From contig NZ_CAOJCN010000007.1 in the NCBI RefSeq assembly GCF_948329515.1, positions 1 to 64,000 on the forward strand: DNA of 64,000 bases. The letters are read 5' to 3'. The first letter of the stretch is position 1. Every line of letters starts with the position of its first letter. The translations under genes and the position numbers were made by a program. The notes below the pieces were generated by a model, which saw only the letters and a list, made by a program, of their open reading frames with translations, had not been told where the DNA came from and ran no database searches. The stretch is from Cohnella rhizoplanae. Its GTDB lineage: Bacteria; Bacillota; Bacilli; Paenibacillales; Paenibacillaceae. Of the stretch, positions 1 to 10,290 are shown piece by piece.

Positions 1-347
1 TGTGCGCGGCTCGCGGCTCAAGTGCTGTCGTACGACAGCACATCCGGCGCCTGGCGCGGTCCGCGGGCCCAGGTGCTGTCGTACGACAGCACATCCGGCG
101 CCAGGTGGCGGCCCGCGGGCTCAAGTGCCGTCGTACGACAGCACAACCGGCGCCTGTGCGCGGCTCGCGGCTCAAGTGCTGTCGTACGACAGCACATCCG
201 GCGCCTGGCGCGGTCCGCGGGCCCAGGTGCTGTCGTACGACAGCACATCCGGCACCAGGCGCGGCTCGCGGCTTAAGTGCTGTCGTACGACAGCACATCC
301 GGCGCCTGGCACGACTAGCGAGCCCAAGTGCTTTGCTAATACAGCAC
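1..347. repeat. Tandem array of 20-bp palindromes, 51-bp period (array 1)
   Basis: Seven copies of a 20-bp core start at 22, 73, 125, 176, 227, 277 and 328. Five copies (1, 2, 4, 5, 6) are the perfect palindrome GTGCTGTCGTACGACAGCAC. Copy 3 has one change and copy 7 keeps the outer arms but has a different centre. Spacing is 50-52 bp, so 31-bp GC-rich linkers separate the cores. Bases 1-99 are repeated exactly at 155-253, showing a higher-order three-unit (154-bp) duplication. The first linker is cut by the window edge, so the array probably continues to the left. All reading frames here are repeat artefacts. The function is unknown; an operator array or a structural/nucleoid element is possible. 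Confidence 0.9.
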
Positions 348-479
348 ATCCAGAGCCCGCGACCCGCGCGCAATAAATTTTCAAAATGTGACGCTCGTTA
401 CAGAATTAACGATGCAAGTCTGCTATTCTTCCATGGACACACGTAGGTACGATACTCGAAGCGATGGAGCGTGACTCGG

Positions 480-1103
480 ATGAAAAAGAAAGTGTTGCTG
501 CTAACCCTGATCGGCCTGCTGGCCGTAGCCGGCGTCGTGAGCGCGGCGGGACTATGGGGAAATTACAAAGGCTACGCGAAGGTGAAAGTCATGCTGGACG
601 GGAAGCAAATATTGACCTCGGGCGTGCCCGCCATCAACTTCCAGGGCTCCACGATGCTGCCGCTGGCCGCGCTGAAGAGCGCAGGCGTGCCTTATACCGT
701 GGACCTCAAGAAACAGACGATCAATATCGGCAAACCAACCGGCGGCGGCAACCTCCTGCAGGCGACGAAGGACATCATCGCGCTCGGCGGCGACGGCGTC
801 TCGTTGACGGATATCGAGGGGGACATCACCTCCGTGGTCTACTTCCCGGCCATCTACGGCCTGGACGACGACTGGACGGACATCGATCAGATCTTCAAGA
901 AGCTGGTACCGCTAGATGCAGTCTACATGCGGGTCGTGTATATCGACGAGGACGAAGAGAACGTCATCGAGATCAAGACGTCCGACTACGCCCGCTTCCT
1001 GAACGGCGCGATTACCGACGACGAGCTGCAAGATCTGTGGATCACGAGCGGACCGCTGTTCGATGTAGCGGAGGACGCGGCCGACTGGGAAGACGCAGGC
1101 TGA
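480..1103 (+). CDS. Secreted protein with copper-amine-oxidase-N-like (stalk) domain
   Basis: A 207-residue protein with a positively charged N-terminus and a hydrophobic signal segment (residues 1-24), followed at about 27-85 by a short beta-rich module. The module's pattern of VMLDGKQI, then a proline-rich turn, then STMLPLAALKSAG and TINIG is that of the copper amine oxidase N-terminal-like stalk domain common in secreted Paenibacillaceae proteins. The remaining ~120 residues are acidic and not recognised. I chose the ATG at 480 because GGAG at 466-469 lies 10 bases upstream; the GTG at 471 is too close to it. The gene is monocistronic, closed by a terminator at 1131-1156, and sits just downstream of the palindrome array. 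Confidence 0.75.
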   Translation: MKKKVLLLTLIGLLAVAGVVSAAGLWGNYKGYAKVKVMLDGKQILTSGVPAINFQGSTMLPLAALKSAGVPYTVDLKKQTINIGKPTGGGNLLQATKDIIALGGDGVSLTDIEGDITSVVYFPAIYGLDDDWTDIDQIFKKLVPLDAVYMRVVYIDEDEENVIEIKTSDYARFLNGAITDDELQDLWITSGPLFDVAEDAADWEDAG

Positions 1104-1130
1104 ACGCGACGCTAATGAGCCATAATAAAG

Positions 1131-1156
1131 AGGGACACCGCCCAGGTGTCCCTTTT
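1131..1156 (+). terminator. Intrinsic terminator after the stalk-domain gene
   Basis: A 9-bp GC-rich stem (AGGGACACC paired with GGTGTCCCT) with a 5-base loop is followed by TTTT. Confidence 0.85.
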
Positions 1157-1247
1157 GCATGAGCGGAAAAGCACTATTTTCTAACTTTAGTTGAGTTACA
1201 ATAAAATATAAAGTATAATGAAACTATCTTGAAGGGAGCGAACCCAT

Positions 1248-2312
1248 ATGTCCGATCTTACGACGACTTCCATGGAAATAGGACTGAGCACGTTCCTCGA
1301 GGCGGCCCCCCGGCCCGGCGGCGTGACGCATGCCCAGCGGCTGCGGCAGGCGGTCGAGGAGATTAATCTGGCCGAGCAGGTCGGGCTGGACGTCTACGCC
1401 ATCGGCGAGCATCACCGCGCCGATTATGCGAGCTCGGCGCCGGCCGTCATCCTGGCCGCGGCGGCCGCCACGACCAAGCGCATCCGGCTCTCGAGCGCCG
1501 TGACCGTGTTGTCCTCCGACGACCCGGTGCGCGTCTATCAAGCCTTCGCCACCTTGGACGGCTTGTCCGACGGACGGGCCGAGATCATGGCGGGCCGCGG
1601 CTCGTTTATCGAATCCTTCCCGCTGTTCGGATACGAGCTCGACCATTACGACAGTCTGTTCGATGAACACCTGGAGCTGCTGCTCAAGGTCCGCGAATCG
1701 GAGAAGGTGACCTGGCGGGGCGGCCATCGTCCCGCGATCGACAAACGGGGCGTCTACCCGCGCGCCGTGCAGGAGCCGCTGCCCGTATGGATCGGCACCG
1801 GCGGCAATCCCGAGTCCGCGGTCCGCGCGGGCACGCTGGGCCTGCCGGTCGTCTTCGCGATCATCGGCGGCATGCCGGAGCGGTTCGCACCGCTGGTGAA
1901 GCTCTATAAGGACGCCGCCGCCAAGGCCGGTCACGACGTCAGCAAGCTGCAGATCGCCACGCATTCGCACGGCTTCATCGCGGATACGACCGAGCAGGCC
2001 GCCGATCTGTTCTATCCGTCGACGGCCGCACAGATGAACACGATCGGGCGCGAGCGCGGCTGGCCGCCGTATACGCGCGACTCGTTCGACGCCGCTCGCA
2101 GCCTGCGCGGCGCGCTCTACGTCGGCGATCCCGAGTATGTCGCGGAGAAGATCGTGCTCCTGCACCAGAATCTCGGCCTCACCCGGTTCCTCCTGCACGT
2201 AGACGTCAGCACGCTGCCGCACCGGGAGCTGCTGCGCACGATCGAGCTGCTCGGCACGAAGGTCGCGCCGATCGTCCGCAAGGAGCTGGCCCGCGGGGTC
2301 GCTCAAGCTTAA
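1248..2312 (+). CDS. LLM-class (luciferase-like) flavin-dependent oxidoreductase
   Basis: A 354-residue cytoplasmic protein spanning the whole bacterial luciferase-like monooxygenase TIM-barrel fold. Typical features are the N-terminal GLSTF strand, the IGEHH motif near residue 60, the [18 protein letters not shown] segment and the [12 protein letters not shown] segment, which together form the FMN-binding face. Family members use reduced FMN or F420 to oxidise varied substrates; the substrate cannot be deduced. GAAGGGA at 1231-1237 lies about 10 bases upstream of the ATG. The gene stands alone between two terminators. Confidence 0.88.
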   Translation: MSDLTTTSMEIGLSTFLEAAPRPGGVTHAQRLRQAVEEINLAEQVGLDVYAIGEHHRADYASSAPAVILAAAAATTKRIRLSSAVTVLSSDDPVRVYQAFATLDGLSDGRAEIMAGRGSFIESFPLFGYELDHYDSLFDEHLELLLKVRESEKVTWRGGHRPAIDKRGVYPRAVQEPLPVWIGTGGNPESAVRAGTLGLPVVFAIIGGMPERFAPLVKLYKDAAAKAGHDVSKLQIATHSHGFIADTTEQAADLFYPSTAAQMNTIGRERGWPPYTRDSFDAARSLRGALYVGDPEYVAEKIVLLHQNLGLTRFLLHVDVSTLPHRELLRTIELLGTKVAPIVRKELARGVAQA

Positions 2313-2328
2313 TTGACAGCCATATATT

Positions 2329-2371
2329 GGACCGGCTTCGAGGCGCTTAGCCTTGAAGCCGGTCCTTTTTT
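2329..2371 (+). terminator. Intrinsic terminator between convergent genes
   Basis: A 16-bp stem (GGACCGGCTTCGAGGC with GCCTTGAAGCCGGTCC, one wobble pair) is followed by six T. It overlaps the last codon of the convergent LysR gene. Confidence 0.9.
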
Positions 2372-3260
2372 AACGCGCGAAAAATTCGGATAAAAACTGA
2401 AAAAACAGCTGCTCCGTCGGCAGCAACTTGCGCTGCGTCGGGCAGATGACGCCCACCGTGCGCGTCACGTTCGGATCGACGAGCGGGATCTTGACCGTCG
2501 ACGGCGGCAGGTTGTCGACCAGCGTTACTTCGGGCATGAGCGCCACGCCCAGTCCCGCGGACACCAGCCCCTTCAAGGCGTCGATATCGTCGCCCTCGAA
2601 GGCGATATTCGGCGTCATGCCGATCTCGCGGCAGGCGTTCAGCACGATCTCGCGGAAAATGGTCCCCTCCGGCAGGGTGACGAACGGATCGCCCTCGAGC
2701 GCCGACAGCTTGATGCCGGACTCGCGCGCGAGCGGATGATGGATCGGCAGCAGGGCGACGATCTGCTCGGTAAACAGGAGCTTGGACCGGATCTTCTTGT
2801 CCTCCGGCGGCAAGGGCGCGATCAAGGCCAGATTAAATTCTCCTTGTACGACGCCGTCGGTCAAGTCGCGGTAGAGCGCTTGCCTCATCTGGAACTTGGC
2901 CTCCGGGTACCGCTGGCGAAAGGCATAAATCGCCGTCGGCAGCACATGGGCGGCCAAGCTGATCGGAAACGCCACGCGGACCGTCCCCCGCTCGGGCGCC
3001 AAGCATTCCTGCACCTCGCGCTCCGCCTCGCCGATCATATGCATGATCTGCTCCACCCGCGCCAGCAACAGCCGGCCGGTCGGCGTGAGCCTCACGCGGC
3101 GTCCCTCGCGGACGAAGAGATCCACCCCGAGCTCGCTCTCCAGCTGCTGGAGCTGCCTGCTCACCGAAGACTGCGCGACATGCAGGGCGTCCGCAGCCTC
3201 CGTCACATGCTCGCGCTTCGCCACCTCGATGAAGTACTTCATTTGCCGGGTATCGAGCAT
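2370..3260 (-). CDS. gltC: LysR-family regulator, GltC-like
   Basis: A 296-residue LysR-type regulator. The winged helix-turn-helix is at residues 1-60 (RQMKYFIEVAKREHVTEAA, then HVAQSSVSRQLQQLE), followed by a linker helix and a periplasmic-binding-type effector domain at about 90-296. The sequence resembles Bacillus GltC along its full length as I recall that protein, including RGTVRVAFPISLA and DALKGLVSAGLGVALMPE. GltC activates glutamate synthase genes; here the divergent neighbour is glutamate dehydrogenase, so control of glutamate/ammonium metabolism is inferred. A perfect T-N11-A dyad at 3276-3290 lies just upstream of the start and would serve autoregulation and control of the neighbour. 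Confidence 0.85.
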   Translation of the reverse strand: MLDTRQMKYFIEVAKREHVTEAADALHVAQSSVSRQLQQLESELGVDLFVREGRRVRLTPTGRLLLARVEQIMHMIGEAEREVQECLAPERGTVRVAFPISLAAHVLPTAIYAFRQRYPEAKFQMRQALYRDLTDGVVQGEFNLALIAPLPPEDKKIRSKLLFTEQIVALLPIHHPLARESGIKLSALEGDPFVTLPEGTIFREIVLNACREIGMTPNIAFEGDDIDALKGLVSAGLGVALMPEVTLVDNLPPSTVKIPLVDPNVTRTVGVICPTQRKLLPTEQLFFQFLSEFFAR

Positions 3261-3275
3261 TCCCGCCCCTCCCTT

Positions 3276-3290
3276 ATGCGTTTAACGCAT
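3276..3290. promoter_or_regulatory. Putative LysR-type operator (T-N11-A dyad)
   Basis: ATGCGTTTAACGCAT is a perfect 15-bp dyad containing T-N11-A, the usual LysR-family recognition geometry. It lies 16 bp upstream of the LysR gene and about 118 bp from the divergent gdhA start. A second related half (ATGCGTT within an imperfect GATC-flanked dyad) is at about 3319-3335, a possible activation site. Confidence 0.55.
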
Positions 3291-3392
3291 CAACTTCATC
3301 TAAACTGAATATTGGAGCGATCAATGCGTTCGATCATAATATTAAACTACGATCGATTAAAAAGCGAAATGGCTGTCCGCCATTGCATCTAA

Positions 3393-4787
<1,395 letters not shown>

Positions 4788-4810
4788 CGTCTATCTATAT
4801 CTAAATCTCC

Positions 4811-4837
4811 AACCAAGCCCTTGCGGCTTGGTTTTTT
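4811..4837 (+). terminator. Intrinsic terminator of gdhA
   Basis: A 9-bp stem AACCAAGCC/GGCTTGGTT is followed by a T run that ends only three bases before the next promoter's -35 box. Confidence 0.9.
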
Positions 4838-4839
4838 AT

Positions 4840-4891
4840 TTGACATCCCTTCCCGCTCAACGTAATATTGTGTATACACAACATACACAAT
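4840..4891 (+). promoter_or_regulatory. SigA promoter with overlapping YtrA-type operator
   Basis: TTGACA at 4840-4845 and TAATAT at 4863-4868 are separated by exactly 17 bp. Overlapping the -10 box is the perfect dyad TTGTGTATACACAA (4868-4881), nested in a wider inverted repeat ATTGTGTA (4867-4874) and TACACAAT (4884-4891). GTGTA/TACAC inverted repeats are typical operators of YtrA-subfamily GntR repressors, and such a regulator is encoded as the last gene of this operon, so autorepression is expected. Confidence 0.8.
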
Positions 4892-4910
4892 TTAAAAGAG
4901 GTGGTATTGA

Positions 4911-5765
4911 GTGCTGGCACTCGACGTGCGCAACATAACGAAGAACTATCCGGGCTTTCGGCTGGACAATGTCTCGTTCCAGCTGGAGCAAGGCTATATC
5001 ATGGGATTCATCGGCGCGAACGGGGCGGGGAAGACCACGACGATCAAATCCATCCTGAATATGATCCAGCCGGACGGCGGCGAGGTTCATGTTCTGGGCA
5101 AGCGCATGGCAGATCACGAGCTCGAATTGAAGCAAGAAATAGGCTCGGCATTCGGCGGCATCGACTTTTATATGCGAAGCAGGATCAAGACGTTGACCGA
5201 CGTGATCAAGACGTTCTATACGCATTGGGACGACGATACCTACCGCCGCTACCTGAAGAGATTCAAGCTGGACGAAAACAAAAAAATCGCCGAGCTGTCT
5301 ACGGGCATGAAGGTAAAGTACGGCCTGGCGCTCGCCTTGTCCCATGGCGCCAAGCTTCTCGTCCTCGACGAGCCCACCAGCGGACTCGATCCGGTCGCTA
5401 GGGACGATCTGCTGGATATTTTCCAGGAGCTCGTCCTGGGCGGCGAGATCAGCATTCTTTTCTCGACCCATATCACGACCGATCTGGAAAAATGCGCAGA
5501 CTATATCACGTTCATCGATAACGGACGGATCGTCGGCAGCGCGGACAAGGAACAGTTCATCGCGTCGTACCGGCTGCTGAACGGCAAAGAGAGCCAGCTG
5601 GCCCAAGTGCGCGAACGCTTGATTTCCTGCAAAGTGAATTCCTTCGGCTTCACCGGACTTATCCGTACCGAGGACTACGATGCCTCTTCCGGCATCTTAT
5701 CGGCCGCGCCGACGCTCGAGGAGATCATGGTCTACTATGCGAAAAAGGAGGATATCCGTGTATAA
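4911..5765 (+). CDS. ABC transporter ATP-binding protein (YtrB-like)
   Basis: A 284-residue ABC ATPase. Walker A GANGAGKT is at residues 35-42, the signature is degenerate (ELSTGM rather than LSGGQ), and Walker B LLVLDEP is followed by TSGLDP and an H-loop region (FSTHIT). It starts at the GTG at 4911 behind AAAGAGGTGG. It is first in a three-gene operon with an ABC-2-like membrane protein and a GntR/YtrA regulator. In Bacillus, operons of this composition respond to cell-wall-active compounds; the substrate here is not known. The stop overlaps the next start by 8 bases, implying coupled translation. Confidence 0.88.
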   Translation: MLALDVRNITKNYPGFRLDNVSFQLEQGYIMGFIGANGAGKTTTIKSILNMIQPDGGEVHVLGKRMADHELELKQEIGSAFGGIDFYMRSRIKTLTDVIKTFYTHWDDDTYRRYLKRFKLDENKKIAELSTGMKVKYGLALALSHGAKLLVLDEPTSGLDPVARDDLLDIFQELVLGGEISILFSTHITTDLEKCADYITFIDNGRIVGSADKEQFIASYRLLNGKESQLAQVRERLISCKVNSFGFTGLIRTEDYDASSGILSAAPTLEEIMVYYAKKEDIRV

Positions 5766-6405
5766 CCTGGTGAAAAAGGATTTTAAATTAGGCGTGCATC
5801 CCATGTATTTGCTCATGCCGGTGCTGACGGGCGCCTTGATGCTCGTTCCCGGATGGATCTACTTCCTCGTGCTCCTGTATTTCTGCTGGATCACGATCCC
5901 GAATATGTTCGGCGGATTCCGGGCCCAGAACGACCTCATGTTCACGACGATGCTGCCGGTAACCAAGCCGGACATGGTCAAAGCGCGCGTGACCGTGATC
6001 GTAAGCCTGGAGTTGCTGCACATCGCGCTCGCCGTCCTTTTCGGCATCGTCAACCGGTTCCTCTATCCGAATCTGGAATACTATTTCTTCGCGCCATCCA
6101 TCGGCTTCTTGGGATTGTGCTTCGCGATGCTTGCCATTTTTAACGCGATATTCATCCCGATGTATTACAAGACCGCCTATCACTTCGGCCGGGCCGCGTA
6201 CACGTCCATCGGCTTCGCGATGCTGTTCGCGGGTTGCGCGCAGTGGGCGGGCGTGCAGAGCCCCGTCTTGTTCGACCTGTTCAACGGCGACGGACATCTC
6301 GCGCAGCATATCCTCATTCTGATCGCAGGAATCGCCTTATTCGCCGGATGTACGCTGATCGCTTACCGGGCGGCGGTCAAGCGGTTCCTTCAAGTGGAAA
6401 TATGA
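5758..6405 (+). CDS. ABC-2-type membrane protein of the YtrA-like operon
   Basis: A 215-residue, very hydrophobic protein with about six predicted membrane segments, for example at residues ~15-45, 80-105, 110-140, 145-165 and 190-210. It has no recognisable catalytic motif and is the expected permease partner of the preceding ATPase. I start it at the GTG at 5758 because AAAGGAGGA at 5745-5752 is well placed; a longer in-frame extension from 5680 would only shadow the ATPase gene. Its TGA overlaps the ATG of the regulator gene. Confidence 0.8.
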   Translation: MYNLVKKDFKLGVHPMYLLMPVLTGALMLVPGWIYFLVLLYFCWITIPNMFGGFRAQNDLMFTTMLPVTKPDMVKARVTVIVSLELLHIALAVLFGIVNRFLYPNLEYYFFAPSIGFLGLCFAMLAIFNAIFIPMYYKTAYHFGRAAYTSIGFAMLFAGCAQWAGVQSPVLFDLFNGDGHLAQHILILIAGIALFAGCTLIAYRAAVKRFLQVEI

Positions 6406-6767
6406 ACGTCGCGATCTCCAGCACGTCCGAAAAACCGATCTATCAGCAAATCTTCGAGCAAATCAGCGCGCAGATTCTGAGAGGCGAGCTGGCAAGCGGC
6501 TATAGCTTGCCCCCGATCCGACAGGCGGCGCAGGAGCTGCGCATCAGCATCATCACCGTCAAAAAGGCATGGGAGGAGCTCGAACGAAGCGGCCTCATCC
6601 ACACCGTTACCGGCAAAGGCTGCTTCGTCGCCCCGTTCACCCCCGACGAGATTCGGCAAATGCGGAACGACCTGATCCTGAAGCAGATGGCCGGCGACGC
6701 ATCGTATTACAAGTCTTTCGGCCTGACGCTCGACGAAATCGTCGAGATGATGAGGAAGGTCTACTGA
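6402..6767 (+). CDS. GntR-family regulator, YtrA subfamily
   Basis: A 121-residue protein. The winged helix-turn-helix is at residues 5-75 (KPIYQQIFEQISAQIL, LPPIRQAAQELRIS, TVKKAWEELERSGLI, GKGCFV). The short C-terminal helical tail (~45 residues) without a large effector domain is the hallmark of the YtrA subfamily. ATGA overlap with the permease gene places it last in the operon. It probably represses its own operon through the dyad at 4867-4891. Confidence 0.88.
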   Translation: MNVAISSTSEKPIYQQIFEQISAQILRGELASGYSLPPIRQAAQELRISIITVKKAWEELERSGLIHTVTGKGCFVAPFTPDEIRQMRNDLILKQMAGDASYYKSFGLTLDEIVEMMRKVY

Positions 6768-6781
6768 CCTTGAACCCTGAT

Positions 6782-6836
6782 AAAAGAAGCCATTCGCAGC
6801 GGAGGCGCGCATCCTCTCGTGCGAAGGGCTTCTTTT
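6782..6836. terminator. Bidirectional terminator between convergent operons
   Basis: AAAAGAAGCC pairs with GGCTTCTTTT, extended by TTCGCA with TGCGAA, giving T runs on both strands. It serves the YtrA-like operon on the plus strand and the L-galactose operon on the minus strand. Confidence 0.8.
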
Positions 6837-6860
6837 CATGGGCAAATAAACGATCTCGTT

Positions 6861-9239
6861 CTACGCCACTCGATAGCGCGTGCCCTTCCTGGCCAAAAAC
6901 CGTACGACGCCCTCGCCCGCGGGATACGTCTCGACGGGTCCGTCCTCGTTCGCCAGCTTGCGTCCTGCCGGAAGCCGGATCGCGCATTCCCGGTCCAGCG
7001 AAGCAAGCAGCTCCGCCGCCGCCAGCTTGCCGTCCGTCCACGAGAGCGAGACCTCGATGCCGCCTCTCGCCCGCAGGCCGCTGACGGAGCCGGCAGGCCA
7101 GGCGTCCGGCAGCGCGGGCAGCAAGTCGATATAACCCTGATGCGACTGCAGGAGCATCTCCGCGACGCCCGCCGTGGCGGCGAAGTTGCCGTCGATCTGG
7201 AAGGGCGGATGGGCGCAGAGCATGCTGGCATAGACGCCGCCGTGATGGTCATTCTCGGGCGCGCCGTCCTCGACCAGACGAAGCATGCAGTCGATGAGCG
7301 CCTGCGCGCGATTGCCGGCTCCGAGCCGCGCCCACAGCGAGATCTTCCACCCCAGGCTCCAGCCCGTGCCGTCGTCTCCCCGGATCTCGAGGGACCGCCT
7401 GGCCGCGGAGGCGAGCTCGGGCGTATCGCGCGTCGTCAGCTGCCGGCCGGGATATACGCCGAACAGGTGCGAGACGTGACGATGATGCGGATCCTCGTCC
7501 TCGAAGTCGACGGACCATTCCTGCAGCCTGCCCTGCCGGCCGATCTGCAGCGGCAGGAGACGGTCGCGCTGCCGCAGCATCGTATCGCGGAACGCCTCGT
7601 CCTCGCCCAGAATCGCCGAAGCCTCCGCTACGTTCGTGAAGAGGTCCCAGATGAGCGACAGATCCATCGTCGCCGCCGCGCTCACCCCCGCGAGGCCGTC
7701 CGGCGTCCTGAACTTGTGCTCCGGCGACGTCGACGGCGATGTCACGAGCCTGCCCGATTCGTTCTCAATCAGCCAATCCAGGCAGAACCTGGCCGCATCC
7801 TTCATCGTCGGATAAGCGGTGTCGCGCAGGTAGGCCTCGTCCCCGCCGAAGGCATAGTGCTCCCACAGATGCTGGCAGAGCCAGACGCCGCCCATCGGCC
7901 AGATCGACCATACCGCCTCGCCGTGGCGGCCGTAATCCCCGACCGGCGTCGTCTGCCCCCAGATGTCGGCGTTGTGGTGCGCGACCCATCCCTCGGCGCC
8001 GTATTGCCGCCTGGCGGTCTCCGCTCCGTTCTGCGCCAGGACGCCGACGTAACGCAGCAGCGGCTCATGGCATTCCGCCAGATTGGCGGTCTCGGCGGGC
8101 CAATAGTTCATCTCCGCGTTGATGTTGAGCGTCCAGTTGCTGCTCCAAGGCGGCCGGGTGTCCGCGTTCCAGATGCCCTGCAAATTGGCCGGCAGCGTGC
8201 CCGGTCGGGAGCTCGCGATCATGAGATACCGGCCGTACTGGAACAGCAGCTCTACGAGGCCGGGATCGTCCCCGCTCGCCCGGGCGATGCGCCGGTCGGT
8301 CGGCAGGCCGGCGGCGTCCCCTTGGCCGCTCTCGCCCAGATTCAGGCGGACGCGTCCGAACAAGGCGCCGTGATCGGCGACATGCCGCGCCCGGAGCTCG
8401 CCGTCGCCGCGCGCGAGCGCCTCGTCCGCCGCGGCGCCGGCTGCGGCAGCGGCCGCCTGCGCGTCGCCGTCCGGCAAGCTGAACGAATCGCGGAACGTCG
8501 TCGACGCGGCGAACGCGAGCGTGACCGAGGTCGCGCCCACGATGTGCAGGCCGTCCGGCTCTAACGACAACGTCCCTCCCTCGTGCCGCGCGGCCAACCG
8601 GCCGGCGAACCGCATCGCCGGCGACGTATCGGCATCCCCGTAGCGGATCGGTTTGTCCGCCGCATAGTAGCTCGGCGTGACATGCTCCGGGGCCTGGCCG
8701 AGCAGCTCCAGCTGGCCGTCACGGACGGCAACCCGGCTGCGAAGCGGGCTGCTCAAGCCTGCGCGCAGGCTGATCGCGCCCGGCGCGCTTGCCGCAAGGC
8801 GGACCACGATCGCCTTGTCGGGATGCGAGGCGTAGACTTCGCGCGTATAACGCGTCTCGCCGATCCGGTATTCCGTCGTGACGATCGCCTCTTCCAGCGA
8901 CAGCGAGCGCTTGTAGTCCTCCGCCAGATCGCCGTGCTCGAACTGCAGACGCAGCTCGCCGAGCGGCAGGTAGGACTGCGTATACGGCCCCATCATATCG
9001 CGCGCGCGCAGGTCTGCTTCTGCGTACCGGCCATCCGCGATCAGCGCGCGAACGTCCGGCAGCGCGGCGAGCGCCTCGGGATTATGCCAGTCCCGCGGCA
9101 TGCCGGACCAGAGCGTCTCCTCGTTCAGCAGCAGGCTGTCCGCCTCGATCCCGCCGAAGACCATCGCCCCCAGGCGCCCGTTGCCGACGGGCAGCGCTTC
9201 CGTCCACCTCCGGGCCGGCTTGTCGTAATGCAAATGCAT
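6861..9239 (-). CDS. GH95 glycosidase (alpha-L-galactosidase or alpha-L-fucosidase)
   Basis: A 792-residue, full-length GH95 enzyme without a signal peptide, hence cytoplasmic. The N-terminal beta-sandwich opens with the characteristic [19 protein letters not shown]. The (alpha/alpha)6 barrel carries the family's catalytic motifs: N372 and N374 in NINAEMNYW, general acid E507 in SPSTSPEH, and D683 in FQIDGNF. It has FAAT after FQIDGN, where the second GH95 of this window has FGGT. GH95 contains both alpha-L-fucosidases and alpha-L-galactosidases. Being last in an operon that otherwise encodes L-galactose oxidation favours alpha-L-galactosidase, an inference from context. The gap to the upstream dehydrogenase gene is 34 bp. 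Confidence 0.9.
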   Translation of the reverse strand: MHLHYDKPARRWTEALPVGNGRLGAMVFGGIEADSLLLNEETLWSGMPRDWHNPEALAALPDVRALIADGRYAEADLRARDMMGPYTQSYLPLGELRLQFEHGDLAEDYKRSLSLEEAIVTTEYRIGETRYTREVYASHPDKAIVVRLAASAPGAISLRAGLSSPLRSRVAVRDGQLELLGQAPEHVTPSYYAADKPIRYGDADTSPAMRFAGRLAARHEGGTLSLEPDGLHIVGATSVTLAFAASTTFRDSFSLPDGDAQAAAAAAGAAADEALARGDGELRARHVADHGALFGRVRLNLGESGQGDAAGLPTDRRIARASGDDPGLVELLFQYGRYLMIASSRPGTLPANLQGIWNADTRPPWSSNWTLNINAEMNYWPAETANLAECHEPLLRYVGVLAQNGAETARRQYGAEGWVAHHNADIWGQTTPVGDYGRHGEAVWSIWPMGGVWLCQHLWEHYAFGGDEAYLRDTAYPTMKDAARFCLDWLIENESGRLVTSPSTSPEHKFRTPDGLAGVSAAATMDLSLIWDLFTNVAEASAILGEDEAFRDTMLRQRDRLLPLQIGRQGRLQEWSVDFEDEDPHHRHVSHLFGVYPGRQLTTRDTPELASAARRSLEIRGDDGTGWSLGWKISLWARLGAGNRAQALIDCMLRLVEDGAPENDHHGGVYASMLCAHPPFQIDGNFAATAGVAEMLLQSHQGYIDLLPALPDAWPAGSVSGLRARGGIEVSLSWTDGKLAAAELLASLDRECAIRLPAGRKLANEDGPVETYPAGEGVVRFLARKGTRYRVA

Positions 9240-9273
9240 GAAGTCGTCTCCCGCCTTTCTTGAACTGTTGATG

Positions 9274-10290
9274 TTATATCTCGACCATCGCTTTGATCAC
9301 CTGCGCCTCGGGCTTCAGCCATGTCTCGAACCGCCCGATCATGTCGTCCAGCGCGGCGCGGTGCGTGACGTAGCGCCCGACGTCGATGCCGCCGGCGGCC
9401 AGCGCTTCGAGCACGCGCTCGAAGTCCTCGCGGGTCGCGTTGCGGCTCCCCATGAGCGTCAGCTCTCTCTTGTGGAATTCAGGGTCGTGGAAGCTGATAT
9501 CGGCGCCGACCAGCCCGACGTAGACCAATCTGCCGCCGTGCGCCGCATACCCGAAGGCATCGGTCATCGACCGCGCGTTGCCCGTCGCGTCGAAGACGAC
9601 GCTAGGCAGCTCGCCGCCGTTCGCGGCGAGGACGCCGCCGAGCGGGTCCTCCAGCGCGTTCACCGTCGCATCGGCGCGCGCCCAGTCGCGGCAGAACGCC
9701 AGGCGGGACGCGTTGACGTCCATGGCGACGACTCTGGCGCCCCGCGCCTTGGCCAACGCCATGACGCCGAGTCCGATCGGACCGCCCCCGATGACGAGCG
9801 CCGTCTCGCCTGACGCAAGGCCCGACCGCCGCACCGCGTGCGCGCCGATCGCCAGCGGCTCCAGCGCCGCCGCCTGGTCGAGCGTCAGATCGTTCGTCGC
9901 GATCAGGTGGGTGACCGGTACCGCGATGCGCTCCCGCATGCCGCCGTCGATATGGACGCCCAGCACCTTCATAGCCGTGCAGCAGTTCGTCTTGCCGCCC
10001 CGGCAGGCGATGCACGTCCCGCAGTGCATGTACGGGATCACGCTGACCCGATCGCCGACCTGCAGACCGGCTTCATTCGGATCGATCTCTTCGACGACGC
10101 CGGCCAGCTCGTGCCCCAGAACGCGCGGATAGGCGAAAAAGGGCTGCCTGCCCTTAAAGGCATGCAGATCGGTCCCGCAGATGCCGATTCGCTTGATCGC
10201 GATGACGGCTTCCCACGGCGCGCGCGCGGGCTCCGGCAGATCGTCGACCAGCCTGAAGCGTTCGATCTCCTCGCAGACGATTCCTCTCAT
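9274..10290 (-). CDS. Zinc-dependent dehydrogenase, predicted L-galactonate 5-dehydrogenase
   Basis: A 338-residue medium-chain zinc alcohol dehydrogenase. Catalytic zinc ligands C38 ([10 protein letters not shown]) and H60-E61 (GHELAGV) are present, as is the structural-zinc set C90, C93, C96 and C104. The Rossmann motif is [17 protein letters not shown] start at the ATG at 10290, which overlaps the AKR stop; an in-frame extension to 10716 merely reads through the AKR gene. E. coli LgoD, of this family, oxidises L-galactonate to D-tagaturonate. With UxaB, UxaA, a lactonase and an L-galactose dehydrogenase-like AKR in the same operon, that reaction is the best prediction. A 2-keto-3-deoxy-L-fuconate dehydrogenase role is the main alternative. 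Confidence 0.75.
   Translation of the reverse strand: MRGIVCEEIERFRLVDDLPEPARAPWEAVIAIKRIGICGTDLHAFKGRQPFFAYPRVLGHELAGVVEEIDPNEAGLQVGDRVSVIPYMHCGTCIACRGGKTNCCTAMKVLGVHIDGGMRERIAVPVTHLIATNDLTLDQAAALEPLAIGAHAVRRSGLASGETALVIGGGPIGLGVMALAKARGARVVAMDVNASRLAFCRDWARADATVNALEDPLGGVLAANGGELPSVVFDATGNARSMTDAFGYAAHGGRLVYVGLVGADISFHDPEFHKRELTLMGSRNATREDFERVLEALAAGGIDVGRYVTHRAALDDMIGRFETWLKPEAQVIKAMVEI

Noticed and set aside
1-347. CRISPR array
   Set aside because: The linkers between palindromes are near identical rather than unique spacers, spacing is exact, and no cas genes are present.
1-446. Several open frames in the palindrome array rich in CCRTTAHPAPG-like repeats
   Set aside because: They exist in many frames on both strands simply because a 51-bp (17-codon) repeat lacks stops; no ribosome sites or domain signal.
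1224-2306. 360-residue minus-strand frame opposite the flavin oxidoreductase
   Set aside because: Arg-rich antisense shadow typical of GC-rich genes; no domain and no start site.
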